A stretch of DNA of 64,000 bases from Lunularia cruciata. Its lineage: Eukaryota; Streptophyta; Marchantiopsida; Lunulariales; Lunulariaceae. A program made the translations under genes and the position numbers. How positions within the stretch are numbered: position 1 is the stretch's first letter; each line of letters opens with the position of its first letter. Below, piece by piece: positions 23,432 to 34,137 of this stretch. The notes under the pieces are model-generated. The model was not told the DNA's origin and ran no database searches. It was given only the letters and a program-made list of their open reading frames with translations. The stretch lies in contig OX419757.1 of assembly GCA_948567375.1 (NCBI GenBank), positions 40,920,001 to 40,984,000 on the forward strand, read 5' to 3'.

Positions 23432-24169
23432 TTGATGGAGCGACAGTGTGAACATACGCTACATTCTCTCTTAGTTGACTCGTCCATTCCTCAGGCTACT
23501 AGAGCACGTCTACGCTCTTGCTCCGGCAAGGGTGCAAGCTCGTGGATCCTAGCTCGACCATGCATTAGGGCTTTCCGACTTGCACCGGCTACTTTCTCTA
23601 CAGCGATGAGGTTTTGCCTAGGTTTGGTCCACCCATCTGCATCTTCACTACTCACTTGTGAGTGTGGTTCTACACTAGATGCAGCGGCGGTCCACATGAC
23701 ACTGTGTCCTTTTGGAGGACAGAGGATAGCTACATATGATGCCATTAGAGACATAGTGTTTGCTATGGCACGAGAGAGTGGATACTTAGCTTGGAGGGAG
23801 CGTTCGTATGCGTTGCAGATGACACGTGTCAGGGCAGACTTATACTTGGTCCGAGATGATCAGGTGACAGTAGCGGATGTTGTGGTCATGGACCCTACGC
23901 GGGATACAATATCGGAGGGAGTGATTACCCATCCCCCTGGATGGGCGGCGAGTGCAGCAGCAGGTCGCAAGGTCTCCAAGTATAGGGGCATGCAGCGAGG
24001 TCACCTCTTTGTTCCTCTAGCCTTGGAGTTATATGGAGTGATGGACACGGCATTTGACACATTTGTCAGGGAGTGCGCGAGAGCTTATCATGTTAGGCGT
24101 CAGGGGGTACCACTCTCACTCTCATACTTTGTAGCTTACTTTAGCCAGCATGTGTCCATTGGTCTATAG
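23432..24169 (+). CDS. C-terminal zinc knuckle and restriction-like endonuclease of R2-like element
   Basis: An intact 245-codon ORF. It has a CECG ... HMTLC knuckle at residues ~75-93, then GGQRIATYDAIRDIVF. A PD-(D/E)xK-like endonuclease core follows at ~130-205 (ADLYLVRDD, VADVVVMDPT, then KVSKYRGMQRGHLF, LALELYG). In R2-type retrotransposons this domain nicks the target to prime reverse transcription. It aligns through most of its length with the broken minus-strand copy at 7573-8160. No RT lies upstream, so this is probably a 5'-truncated insertion whose C-terminal frame survived. The ATG used is simply the first in frame. Alternative: the remnant of a separately retained ORF. Confidence 0.75.
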   Translation: MMERQCEHTLHSLLVDSSIPQATRARLRSCSGKGASSWILARPCIRAFRLAPATFSTAMRFCLGLVHPSASSLLTCECGSTLDAAAVHMTLCPFGGQRIATYDAIRDIVFAMARESGYLAWRERSYALQMTRVRADLYLVRDDQVTVADVVVMDPTRDTISEGVITHPPGWAASAAAGRKVSKYRGMQRGHLFVPLALELYGVMDTAFDTFVRECARAYHVRRQGVPLSLSYFVAYFSQHVSIGL

Positions 24170-24745
24170 AGGGCAGTGGCTGGTGCAATCCATAGGAGAG
24201 CAATCACATTAGGTGATGTTTCTTCGGATGCTCCAGTTGTGTGTAGACCGTACGACTTGCATAGCTCGGATATCTCAGGTGCGGTAAGGCAGATTTCTCG
24301 TACAGACTCTATTGGGGCTTAGCCCCATGTTACCTTTTTTGTCTCTCCCTTGTACGGCTTGGTGGGGTCTTCCCATCCTTCATTTGTCCTACGCGGTCGC
24401 TTTTATCGTTAAAGTATGGTATGATTGCACTGCACGACCGCATACTTACTGGAGCAATGAGCATGGTGAGCAATGAGCAATGAGGCAGTTTAAGGCTCTA
24501 CGGTGTCATTTTCGCTCGACACGAGGAAGCGCAGCAGGCAACGGCAGTGGAATTTGTCTTCATATATCCGGTTCTGGTTCGTAGCCCTGTCTACTTCCAA
24601 AAATGCACGTCATCTGTGTGGAAAGGAGGATGGGGTCTATGGAAAGCACCACTTTACCCACCCATCACTTTACACTTTATCTGCTTCTTTGGAGGTTCCG
24701 CTAGATTGTAGACTTTTTCGACCTGCGTACCTCGAATATCTTAGG
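24170..24745 (+). other. 3' flank of R2-like element
   Basis: Non-coding continuation of the endonuclease ORF. Its composition resembles the ORF rather than the AT-rich DNA beyond 25.34 kb. The block near 24.25-24.34 kb (CGTACGACTTGC... ATATCTCAGGT ... GGGGCTTAGCC) is echoed in diverged form at 24.72-24.80 kb, suggesting repeated 3' ends. Confidence 0.45.
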
Positions 24746-24867
24746 TACAGTCGTGCAAATTTCTCATGTCTATATTAGTGCGGCCTAGCCTCATTCTATC
24801 TCCTTTTACAGTCGTGCAAATTTCTCATGTCTGTATTATTGCGGCCTAGCCTCATTCTATCTCCTTT
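24746..24867 (+). repeat. Tandem repeat, 61-bp period, 2 copies
   Basis: TACAGTCGTGCAAATTTCTC and the rest of a 61-bp unit occur at 24746 and again at 24807 with few differences (for example TATATTAGTG against TGTATTATTG). Confidence 0.85.
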
Positions 24868-24958
24868 GTCTCTTCCTATGTAAGGCTTGAGGTGGTTGCC
24901 TTTTCGACTTTACCTACTTTACCTATTGTGTTATTTGTAAGGGCTTTGATGGGGCCTT

Positions 24959-25328
24959 CTTGTTATTCTGCGCTGTCGTCTCTTTTTTTGCTCAGGGATA
25001 TTTTATCTTTGTACTGCGTGATGGGGATCTTCTTGTTATCGTCTCTTTCCTTGGTACGGGGCTTGAATGGGGTTTTCTTCGTGTTCTATATGGTTGTCTC
25101 TTTTCTAGGTCTATGGAAAGCCCAAGGCTTGATGGGGGCCCTACTTGTTATTCTGCGCTGTCGTCTCTTTTCTTGCTCCGGGATATTTTATCTTTGTACT
25201 GCTTGATGGGGGATCTTGTTGTTATTTTGAGCTCTCGTCTCTTTCCTTGGTACGGGCTTGATGGGTTTTTCTTGTTATTCTATATGATTGTCTCTTTTCT
25301 AGGTCTATGGAAAGCCCAAGGGATTGGG
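24959..25328 (+). repeat. Tandem repeat, 185-bp period, 2 copies
   Basis: CTTGTTATTCTGCGCTGTCG opens the unit at 24959 and at 25144. Both copies continue through GGGATATTTTATCTTTGTAC and end at GGTCTATGGAAAGCCCAAGG. Each unit has partly repetitive halves. ORFs at 24892-25337 come from this repeat and look non-coding. Confidence 0.85.
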
Positions 25329-25339
25329 TTGAAGTGAGT

Positions 25340-26015
25340 AAACTCCGTCAATCCATGAAATTAACATTAAATAAATATTCTGGAAAAGGTTGATATGGCC
25401 ATCAAAATTTAATATAGAATTAAACGTAAATATTAAAGATTTTTAGAATGAAAGTTAATGATATCAAAAATGATATAAATTTCTTAGTTTTTTATAATAG
25501 CATTTTTAATTTCAGTTGTTATAAGTAATAATTGGCTGTCAAATAATAAAATCAACATATTAAATTTTTAATATAAATTATATTTTTATTGATAAAAATG
25601 TGTTGAATATTATTTAAAGCTTTTATTATCATATTAAATTATAATTAAATGAATAATCAAATTTTCTTTTACATAAATTTGTAAGTTATGCTTTAAAATA
25701 AGATATAATATGAATTTTTTGTTTTAAATAAATAAAATTAAAATTAATGTATATATTAAAATTAAAAAAATTATTCTTAACCTCACATATAATATCAAAG
25801 TAATTTTGAAATAGACTGTAATTATTTATTAAGCATATAAAAATCCAAGCTTTCATTTTAAGTAAGGGTTGGATATGAAAGTTTTTCAAAGATTTGAATA
25901 ATGCATATTCACAGTATTAATTTCAAAGTGATAGGACTTGAATGATGGTATCAAAATAAGAGGGAGAAGATTGAAAGTACCTATTATTTTTTTCTTTCAT
26001 ATTACTTAATACCAA
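25340..26015. other. AT-rich region, no gene recognised
   Basis: Extremely AT-rich, with long A/T runs. The sharp change from the GC-richer tandem repeats at about 25.34 kb marks the end of the retroelement insertion. Confidence 0.45.
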
Positions 26016-26019
26016 GCTA

Positions 26020-26250
26020 AATTACGTATAAAAAAGAGAGAGTATTTTTGTTCTACAATTGTATTTGTAAGTACTAATTAGAGATATTACTTAGGGGATA
26101 AGAAGTTTTTGTTTGAAATAGATTATAAACCCTTAGTGTATTTAAGAACATATTAGGAGAAGAATTATCCAAACTAAAGAATTCAATAGATTGAGTAGTT
26201 GAAGCATTTCTATATCAATATAATGCATTTAGAGGGAAAAAAACAACTTA
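26020..26250 (+). pseudogene. Gypsy RNase H remnant
   Basis: The plus strand gives an eroded REYF... segment, then YLGDKKFLFEIDYKPLVYLR. This matches the gypsy RNase H pattern (HYLLGKKFLVRTDHKPLVYL). It is a lone fragment with stops on both sides. Confidence 0.55.
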
Positions 26251-28021
26251 TTAGTCTAGTACCTTTAATTGCATGCTAAACTTCAACAATGTGAATACTG
26301 ATTCTATATGGTGTCTGCCCAAATCAAAATAAAAAAAAGAAATGAAGTTATTAATGGTGTTAATGAAGTTAAATACATCAAAATAAAAATATTTCATGGC
26401 TTTTGATTTCAAGGAAGGAAAGTTTTGGATGCTAGAAAATCCAAAGCTAAGCATAAATTTCCAAGAAAATGGTCATTTTTGGGGTAAAACATGTAAAGAA
26501 ATCATTCTTACAAATTCTTATTCATTCTTATGGAAGAGGTTATGACATTTAGAAGTCAAGAAGTTAGTTTATAGACCAAGTTTAGGAAGAGGATTGTTGA
26601 TAGTGAAGTGCCAAGCTAAAATTCTTTAAGGTCATGCATATGCATACAAAAAATAGTGAGATTTTTTCATCAAGAAATAGTGATTGTGAGGAGTGATTCT
26701 ATCCATGAAGAGTTTGAGAATGATCAAAAGAATATATATAAATGCTTGACTCATATATGGAATATAAAGAGCCACTTACCGTAGAAATGAAGGTTATATC
26801 AAGTTCTCCAGGAGATTGGAGTGACAATAGTGGTTGATTTGAAGAAAGTACAGGCTTAGAGTGCAATTTGAAGCAAAATGTAATTTTAAGATGTTCTAGT
26901 TTAGAGTAAAATTTACCTAAAGTTCTTATTATTTGCCAAACCATAAAGCCAAAAGTTATCTATTTAGGTGCAAGGATAAGAGAATGACAGAAAGATAGAC
27001 TTATTTGACTTAGGATTGCATATAGAACATGTTCTTCACCAAGACTAGGAAGAATTAGATCTAAAATTAAGGAATTGTGTGAGGTTTGAAAAGTGGAAGG
27101 AATTACAAAATGCCATGATTGTAGTGAAGAAGTATACAACATCAGTATAATGGAGTAATATTACTTTTGGAGACCTTGGTATGAGTTTGGAGAGAATCTT
27201 ATTGCAACCACCAAGAAATTATCTTGCTTTGATAGTTCTCATGATAAGTAATAGAAAAGATTTTCAATTAATAAAATAAATAAATTATGAAGGTTTGATT
27301 AGTAAAATTATAAGTATCAATAGTTGACCATATACCATATGAAATCAATGAAAATCTTAAAACAACTTGAACTTTCATATGACTATGTGTACTACTATAT
27401 GAAGCTATAAGTAGTATATGTGTAGTACTCTCATATGGAGCAAGTGATTTTTGTACTCTAATTATAAAAGTGGGAGAGAAATAAACAAAGAGAAGAATGA
27501 GAGGTTAAGATAGAGAAACATGGGTTGTTCTTTGGAAATAATAGAGAAAATTTAGAGGCTCTATGGAAGAATCTTAAAGGTACTGCAAGGAAATAATGAG
27601 AAGAGAACAAAGAGTAAGCATTCTTGATATTAAAATTTCTTGAGGATGTAACTATCACATAGTATGACTTAAAATACAAGAAGAAAGAGAGTAAAAAGAC
27701 CAAGAGTAGTCTTAGTAAATATTGACTACTACATTCATGGAATACTTTCTTCTAGTGAAAGTTATGAAAGATTAGATGACGGTTTTTTACCCTTAAGAAA
27801 GTAGACAAATAGAAAGTGTGAGTATATTAAAATGGTGTAGAAATTAGACTCCAAGTTTTACTTAGTGTTAGGAAGCTCAAGGATGATATGGAAACTACTT
27901 TGATTGGGATAGTTTGCATGCACACCAAGAACTTTGAAGTTGGACTAAAGCTTCAGATTAAAATTAGGATGAGGTACAAGAAGCTTTCTTTTAAGATAGA
28001 AGCTATCAAGATTATAATTTG
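26250..28021. other. Unassigned, probably decayed gypsy sequence
   Basis: It follows the RNase H remnant and precedes the A2 LTR. No motif strong enough to assign. Confidence 0.35.
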
Positions 28022-28501
28022 TGTAACAATATGGAGTTTATAAACAAGTTAGTTAAGACTAACAAAGTAAAAATAGGCTAAATTAGCCAAGAATTATAAG
28101 TGTATTTTAGAAGCATTTAGGAAGCTACTTGGTACCTTCCAAGTATTGAGTAATGTGCGTGCCAAGTAGTGGCTTCTAGGAAGAAATTTCTTGGGAAGCT
28201 TCCTTGCTAGCTTAGCTTGCGTGCCAAGTAGGTGGCTTCTAGAATAAATCTTCTTAGGAAGCTTCCTGACTAGCTTAGCTTGCATGCCAAGTAGGCAACT
28301 CCTAGAAGGAAGCTTCTTTGTTAGCTTGGCTTGCACTCTAAGAAGACAACTTTTAGGAAACTTTGTAAGAAGCTTTTTAAGAGCTTTGTATGTTCCCTAT
28401 AAATAACCAAGTCCAAGATCATGCTAGGCATTTAGAGTTTCCTTCATTCAAGAATCTCAATGTGATCTTCTATTCCCTAATTTTCTCCTCGGTCTTTTAC
28501 A
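28022..28501 (+). repeat. A2 element 5' LTR
   Basis: 480 bp from TGTAACAATATGGAGTTTA to GGTCTTTTACA, clearly related to the A LTRs. It is followed by TTGGTGTCAAAGC, a mutated methionine-tRNA primer site. The central part (28.15-28.37 kb) is built of about four ~50-65-bp repeats containing GCCAAGTAG and GGAAGCTTC blocks. Confidence 0.82.
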
Positions 28502-28767
28502 TTGGTGTCAAAGCAAGGATATGATGGATAGAATTTATGGATCACCAAATCCATTTCAATCAAACCATTGGGATTTGTGTCCATGTACTACCCAAGCATC
28601 ATTTCATGCAATTCATCATCTCATGGTTTGGGTAGAAATTTCTGAATATGATCACCTTGTTTGATGAACCCTTGGTACTTGCGATTGTAACTTATGGAGC
28701 ACGGTAGACATGTTGCATCTATATGTTAAATTAGAGAATTGTAGGTAGTTTGATAGTGTAGTGGCCA

Positions 28768-29715
28768 TGGAAACAATGCCTGAAGTTATCATTGCTCTAT
28801 AGTAACAAACCAAGCACATTACTCAATTGTTGGAAGAACAAGACCATCAACAATAAGAGAATAAGAGAGAGCAACATCTCAAAGAAGGAGAAGAGAGAAT
28901 CTAATTTCCAAAGCCCAAGGTATTTTAAAGCAAGAATCTCTTGAGAAAAATGGAGAATTTTGTGTTTGATAGAAAATGTTATTTTCAAGCTATATAAATC
29001 TTCAAGATAACATTTTCTAGCTACAAATCTTCAAGATGAACAAAGAAAAATTTTCCTAACTTCAAGCCAATTGGATGGGATGGCAAAACTGTGGTGGCAA
29101 TTCCAAGTGCAACAAGCTAAATGGCAGTTTTTTATGCCAAACTTGATATGGGAAGAATTCAAGAGTGCAATAATTAGGCAATTTGAAGCTATGAATGCAA
29201 CATGAGCCGCACGAGATAGATTGGTAGAGTTTAAGCAAATTGGTTTAATAAGAAGCTATATCACTCAATTTTAGAACACCATAATACAAATTCTAGATAT
29301 ACTAGAAGGGAAAGCTATGGATCAATTTGTGAGTTATTTAACATCATGCACTAAATTAGAAGTGACCATGCGTGAGCCCAAACACTTAGAAGAAGCCATG
29401 CAATTAGCCAAGCACTTTAATTCCTTCATTAAGACAACTCGATCTTGACCTTGACCTTTATAGAACCTACCAACACACTACACACGGGTGGAAAAGCCAA
29501 CACCAATGAAGATTGATGCCATCCAACAGAAATCACTTGGCATTGAAAATAGGGAAAAATTGTGATAAAATAGTGGTTGCTTTTATTGTCACCAAATTCA
29601 ACATTGTATTGTTGAATGTCCACTCAAGAGTAGATAACCCTAACAATTTGCCCAAATGGAGTTTGTGGAGCATGATGATCAAAGAAATGAAGAATCCCAA
29701 TAGGAGAATTTGAGC
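28768..29715 (+). pseudogene. A2 gag
   Basis: Fragments in changing frames match A gag: MPEVII at the start, FPKPKVF, ENFVFDRKCYF, and a destroyed knuckle near 29.57-29.62 kb (CFYC equivalent reduced). Position after the primer site agrees. Confidence 0.75.
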
Positions 29716-29739
29716 CACCTATTAAGAACCTGATTAGTT

Positions 29740-30120
29740 CCAATGGAATTGAAGGCTCCACATATGCAAGTGTAATTTACTTGCAAGGTATGATATTTGA
29801 TCATCGTTTGGTTGATTTTGCAAGTTCAAAGAATTTCATGTCTATGCAATTAGCAAAGGAATTAGGTATTCTTATCAAGCTAATAATTAGAACTAGATTG
29901 ATGATGGTGGATGGTAGAAAGTGTTATGTATTCCATACCTCATATCCTATTACATTCAAGATTGGGAAGTAGTATTTGGAGTGTATGAGGTTGTAATGGT
30001 ACCTTTACACTATGATGTCATTATAGGATTACCTTAACTAGAACATCATAAGGTTCAATTTGATTGGAACCAACAAAAAATTTAAGTACAACACCAAGAT
30101 AAGAGTTACCAATTATATTA
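29740..30120 (+). pseudogene. A2 protease
   Basis: The ORF at 29781-29972 gives LVDFASSKNFMSMQLAKELG, a decayed version of the A protease active site (LVDSGSSENCMS). The active-site Gly is lost. Confidence 0.75.
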
Positions 30121-30199
30121 TTTGGCACCTTTGAGTAAAACATCTAAGAATAGTCAATCCCAAGATAGGAAGTTTGTCAAAAAATTAGCCATAAAGTAA

Positions 30200-31628
30200 A
30201 CTTTGGACAAAGATATTCTTATTTTTGTGGTGTGGATCAAGCCAATTGTGCATGGAGAATTTGATGAGGGCCAAAATCCTCATCAAGCAATGGTTGACCA
30301 AATAGTTCAAGAGTTTGCTTATGTATTTCTAAATGATCTACCAAATGGATTACTCTTTGATCATGGTATGCCTTTCAAGATTGAGTTATTGCCAAGAAGT
30401 AATCTAGTGAATAGATCAATCTATTGGCTCTCACCAAAGGAGTTGGAAGTGCTTCAAATAACACTAAAAAAGTTATTGGAGAAGGATTCTGTATGACATA
30501 GTATATCACCTTGGGAAGCACAAGTACTATTGTCCCAAAGAAGGATGGGGGAAATTTTCTTCTATATTGATTACTATGGCCTCAATAAACAAACAATGAA
30601 GAATGCATATCACTTGCCTCAAATTGATGACTTGCTATATCAATTGAGTGGAGTACAATAATTCTCCAAGTTGGATCTCCAAAGTGGCTATTGGCAAATT
30701 TCCATTGATAGGAAGGATGTGCAAAAGATTGTCTTTGCACAAGGTATGGGTATTTTGAATGGAGAGTTCTACTATTTGAGCTCATTAATGCTCCAGTAGT
30801 CTTCATGGATGAAATGCATTAGGTGTTGGATAGGCTATTGGATTGGTATGTAGTGGTGTTCTTGGATGATATTATAATCTATAGCAAGACAAAGGTAGAA
30901 CATATGAATCACGTGCAAGAAGTTCTAAGATGACTATGTTAATGAAATTTTATTACAAGAAGTCAAAGTGTGCCTTTTGGTAGAAGGAAGTTACCTTCAT
31001 AAGGATAAGGGGTCATAAGGACTCATTGGAGGGGATCAAGATAGAAGAAGACAAATCCAAAGTCATTATTGATTGGCCTTCTCCAAATGATACTATAGAA
31101 GTGCAAGCATTTAATGGATTAGCAAGTTTTTACCAATGGTTCATCCACTACTTTGCTCATGTGGCTGCATGATTGACCAATCTCTTGGGGAAGATCTCAA
31201 GCTTTTAATGGACCACCAAGCATGAAAAATTATTCCAAAAGTTGAAACATATGGTGTCTTCAAGATCCATTCTTCAACCATATGATCCTCAACTACCTTA
31301 TGTGGTTGATTTTGATACTTTTAACTTTGCCGTTGGAGTTGTGTTGCAACAAGGATTTCCAAATGAGTAACATCTCATTGCATTTTTGTCTTGCCAACTA
31401 AGCACCTTAGAAAGAAATTACCCGGCTTGAGATCAAGAACAACTAGTAATAGTATATGCCACCAAGGTATGGAGGCATTATCTCTTGGGGAAACAAGTAA
31501 TCATGTGTATGGATCACAAATCCTTGTTATAAATATTATATTTGGAGCACATGAAGAGTCAACATGATTGATAGGAGGAACAACTACAATTGCTTGACAT
31601 CAAACTTGAGTACAAACTTGGCAGGTTC
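30200..31628 (+). pseudogene. A2 reverse transcriptase and RNase H
   Basis: The linker ORF 30203-30496 has FAYVFLNDLPNGLLFDHGMPFKIELLP. Further on are FLDDIIIYS-type and YYKKSKCAFW-type blocks (30.85-31.0 kb), then RNase H pieces up to 31.6 kb, where element A interrupts it. Confidence 0.78.
31624..31628. repeat. Target-site duplication of element A (left)
   Basis: GGTTC, repeated exactly at 38592-38596. Confidence 0.9.
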
Positions 31629-31781
31629 TGTAACAATATGGAGTTTAGTGACGAAGTTAATCGGGCTTACGAAGTAGAGAGTAAGACAAAATAGCCTAGA
31701 ATATTCTAGAAGCATCTAAGAAGCTTCTTAGGAAGCTTCCCAACTAGTTAACTTGCGCCCTAAGCAGGTAGCTTCTAGAAG

Positions 31782-31799
31782 GAAGCTTCTAGAAGCTTC
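31782..31799 (+). promoter_or_regulatory. Perfect heat-shock-element-like array in A LTR
   Basis: GAAGCTTCTAGAAGCTTC is four alternating GAA/TTC units with 2-nt spacing, the exact form of a heat-shock factor binding site. It is preceded by TTCTAGAA. The array lies about 140 bp upstream of the TATA box. The 3' LTR keeps three units (38327-38339). Function is inferred from sequence alone; the repeats also form palindromes. Confidence 0.5.
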
Positions 31800-31939
31800 T
31801 AACTAGCTTAGCTTGCACGCCAAGTAGGTGGCTTCTAGAAGGAAGCTTCTTGAGAAGCTTCCTAGTTAACTTGGCTTGCACTCCAAGACAGCGGCTCAAG
31901 GAAGCTTCTTGAGAAGCTTCAAGGGTCTTGTATGCTACC

Positions 31940-31947
31940 TATAAATA
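31940..31947 (+). promoter_or_regulatory. A 5' LTR TATA box
   Basis: TATAAATA, conserved at 38480-38487 in the 3' LTR and as TATAAATA in both A2 LTRs, at the position expected for the U3/R border. Confidence 0.7.
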
Positions 31948-32052
31948 CCAAGGCCGAAGCTCATGCTAGGCATTCGGAGTTTTCCCTCATTCAAGTGTCC
32001 CAATGTGAATTTCCATTCTCCTATTTCTCTCCTCGGTTTCGGTCTTTTACAT

Positions 32053-32064
32053 TGGTATCAGAGC
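32053..32064 (+). promoter_or_regulatory. A element tRNA primer-binding site
   Basis: TGGTATCAGAGC one base after the LTR end, the standard site complementary to initiator methionine tRNA. Confidence 0.92.
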
Positions 32065-32322
32065 AGGAATGGGATGGATGGAATTTATGGACCACCAAAT
32101 CCACTTCTGCCAAACCATTGGGACTTTCATGTCCAGATATTACCAAAGCATCGTTTCACATAGTTCATCACCTCACGCTTTGGGCAGGATTTTCTACATA
32201 TGATCACCATGTCAGAGGAACCCTTGATACTTCCAGTTGTGACTTATGGAGAACGGTGGACGTGTTGTATCTATGTGTTAATCAACTAGATAAATTGAGG
32301 GTAGTGGATTAGGGTAGTAGCA

Positions 32323-33222
32323 ATGGCCGCAATACCGGATGTTATCCTTGCAATGCAACAACAAATCGAGCATCTTACTCGATTTTTGGATGAACAAGAC
32401 CAGCAACGACGAGAACAGATAGACAGAGCACCAGTTCGAGATGGAGAAGATCACATTCGATTTCCGAAACCCAAGGTGTTTGAAGGCAAGAATCTTCCAA
32501 GCATAGTGGAGAATTTTGTGTTTGACTGTGAACGTTACTTTGAAGCCACCAATCTTCAAGACGAGCGGAAACAAATTCTCTTGGCTTCTAGCCAGTTGGA
32601 TGGCGTGGCAAAACTTTGGTGGTGATTCCGAGTAGAAAGAGCTGAACGACAAATTGTTACACCAATTTTGACATGGGCAGAATTCAAGGATGCAATACTT
32701 GGTCAATTTCAGACTATAAATGCCACCCGAGCTGCACGAGATAAATTGGCAGAGTTGAGGCAGATTGGTTTGGTGAGAAGCTACATCACACAATTTCAGA
32801 ATATCATCATGCAAATTCCAGATATCCAAGAAGGTGAAGTTCTGGATCGATTTGTGCGAGGATTGAAGTCACGAACCAGATTGGAGGTGACCATGCGAGA
32901 GCCACAGAACGTAGAAGAAGCCATGTAATTGGCTGAGCGTTTTGATTCCTTAGTTGCAACAACTTGGTCTCGACCTCGACCTACACAAAACCTACCCGTA
33001 CCACGAGTGGAAGAACCGGTACCAATGGAGATTGATGCTATCCAGCGAAGACCACTTGGCACAGCAGATAGAGAAAGATTACGACAAAATGGAGGTTGCT
33101 TTTATTGTCGCCAGTTGGGGCATCGCATTGCTGAATGTCCACTCAAGAATGGACGACCTCGACAAGTTGCCCAAGTGGAGGTTGTGGAGCGGAATGATCC
33201 GGGAAACAAGGAATCCCAGTAG
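32323..33222 (+). pseudogene. A gag with CCHC zinc knuckle
   Basis: One frame from ATG 32323 (MAAIPDVILAMQQQ) to a TAG at 33220. It has a coiled N-terminus, the retrotransposon gag capsid region (FVFDCERYFEATNL, then TWAEFKDAILGQF, YITQFQNIIMQIP) and an intact knuckle CFYCRQLGHRIAEC at about 33099-33140. Two nonsense codons interrupt it, at about 32624 (TGA) and 32926 (TAA). The A2 copy has CAA at both places, so both look like C-to-T changes. Gag forms the particle that holds element RNA. Confidence 0.9.
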
Positions 33223-33248
33223 GAGATTTTGAGCCGCCTACTGGGAGC

Positions 33249-34137
33249 TTGATTAGTTCCAATGGGATTGAAGGCTCGACCTATGCAAGTTTGCTTCACT
33301 TGCAAGGTATGATATCTAATCGGGGTTGTAGAATTTTGGTTGATTCTGGAAGTTCAGAGAATTGCATGTCTATGCAAGTGGCAAAGGAATTGGGTATTCC
33401 TATCAAGCCAGTGATTGGAAGTAGTTTGATGATGGCGGATGGTAGAAAGGGTTCTGCATTCCGCACCTTGCATCCTGCTACCTTCAAGATTGGGAAGGAG
33501 TATTTGGAGTGTATGAGGTTCGTAGTGGCACCTCTACATTATGATATCATTCTAGGTCTACCTTGGCTTGAATGTCATAAGGTTCAATTTGATTGGACCC
33601 GACACCAAATTCAAGTACAACACCAAGGTAGGAATTTCCGATTAGGTTGTTTGGCACCTTTGAGTAAGACACCTAAGAATAGTCAGTCCCAAGATGGGAA
33701 GTTTGTCGAGAAGGTAGCCATAGAGCGAATCTGGAAGGGAGATGAGTCCCAAGATGGGAAGTTTGCCAGGAAGGCAACCATGGAGCAAGCTTGGAAGAGA
33801 GATGAGTCCCTAGAAGGGAAGTTTGTGAATGAAGCAGCCATAGAGCAAGCTTTGGAGGACGATAAGTCTGTATTCGCAGTGTGGATCAAGCCGATTGCAC
33901 AAGAACAATCTGAGGAGGGCCAAGTGCCGCATCAAGCAATGGTTGATCGGATAGTTCAGGAGTTTGCAGATGTGTTTCCGGATGATCTGCCAAAGGGATT
34001 ACCCTCTGATCGAGGTATGCCCTTCAAGATCGAGTTATTGCCAGGGAGTACTCCAGTGAGTAGACCAATCTATCGGCTCTCACCAAAGGAGTTGGAGGAG
34101 TTGCGAACAACACTTACAGAGTTGTTGGAGAGGATTT
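33249..34137 (+). pseudogene. A protease and linker to RT
   Basis: Open frame with the retropepsin site ILVDSGSSENCMSM, then the flap and C-terminal pattern YDIILGLPWLECHKV. Three imperfect ~60-nt repeats follow (about 33684-33860; SQDGKFVEK / SQDGKFARK / SLEGKFVNE, each before an IERIW- or MEQAW-like segment). Then comes the linker FADVFPDDLPKGLPSDRG. The frame shifts at about 34.14 kb, where RT proper begins. The protease itself looks intact. Confidence 0.88.

Larger units (their letters stand above)
31629..32051 (+). repeat. A element 5' LTR
   Basis: 423 bp, TGTAACAAT...CTTTTACA, with a TATA box (TATAAATA, 31940-31947). The U3 is rich in GAAGCTTC palindromes. Against the 3' LTR it differs by one 14-bp indel in the palindrome array and about five transitions. 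Confidence 0.93.

Noticed and set aside
24892-25337. Overlapping hydrophobic ORFs (104 and 125 codons)
   Set aside because: They lie in a 185-bp tandem repeat, switch frame between units and have no homologue in the window.
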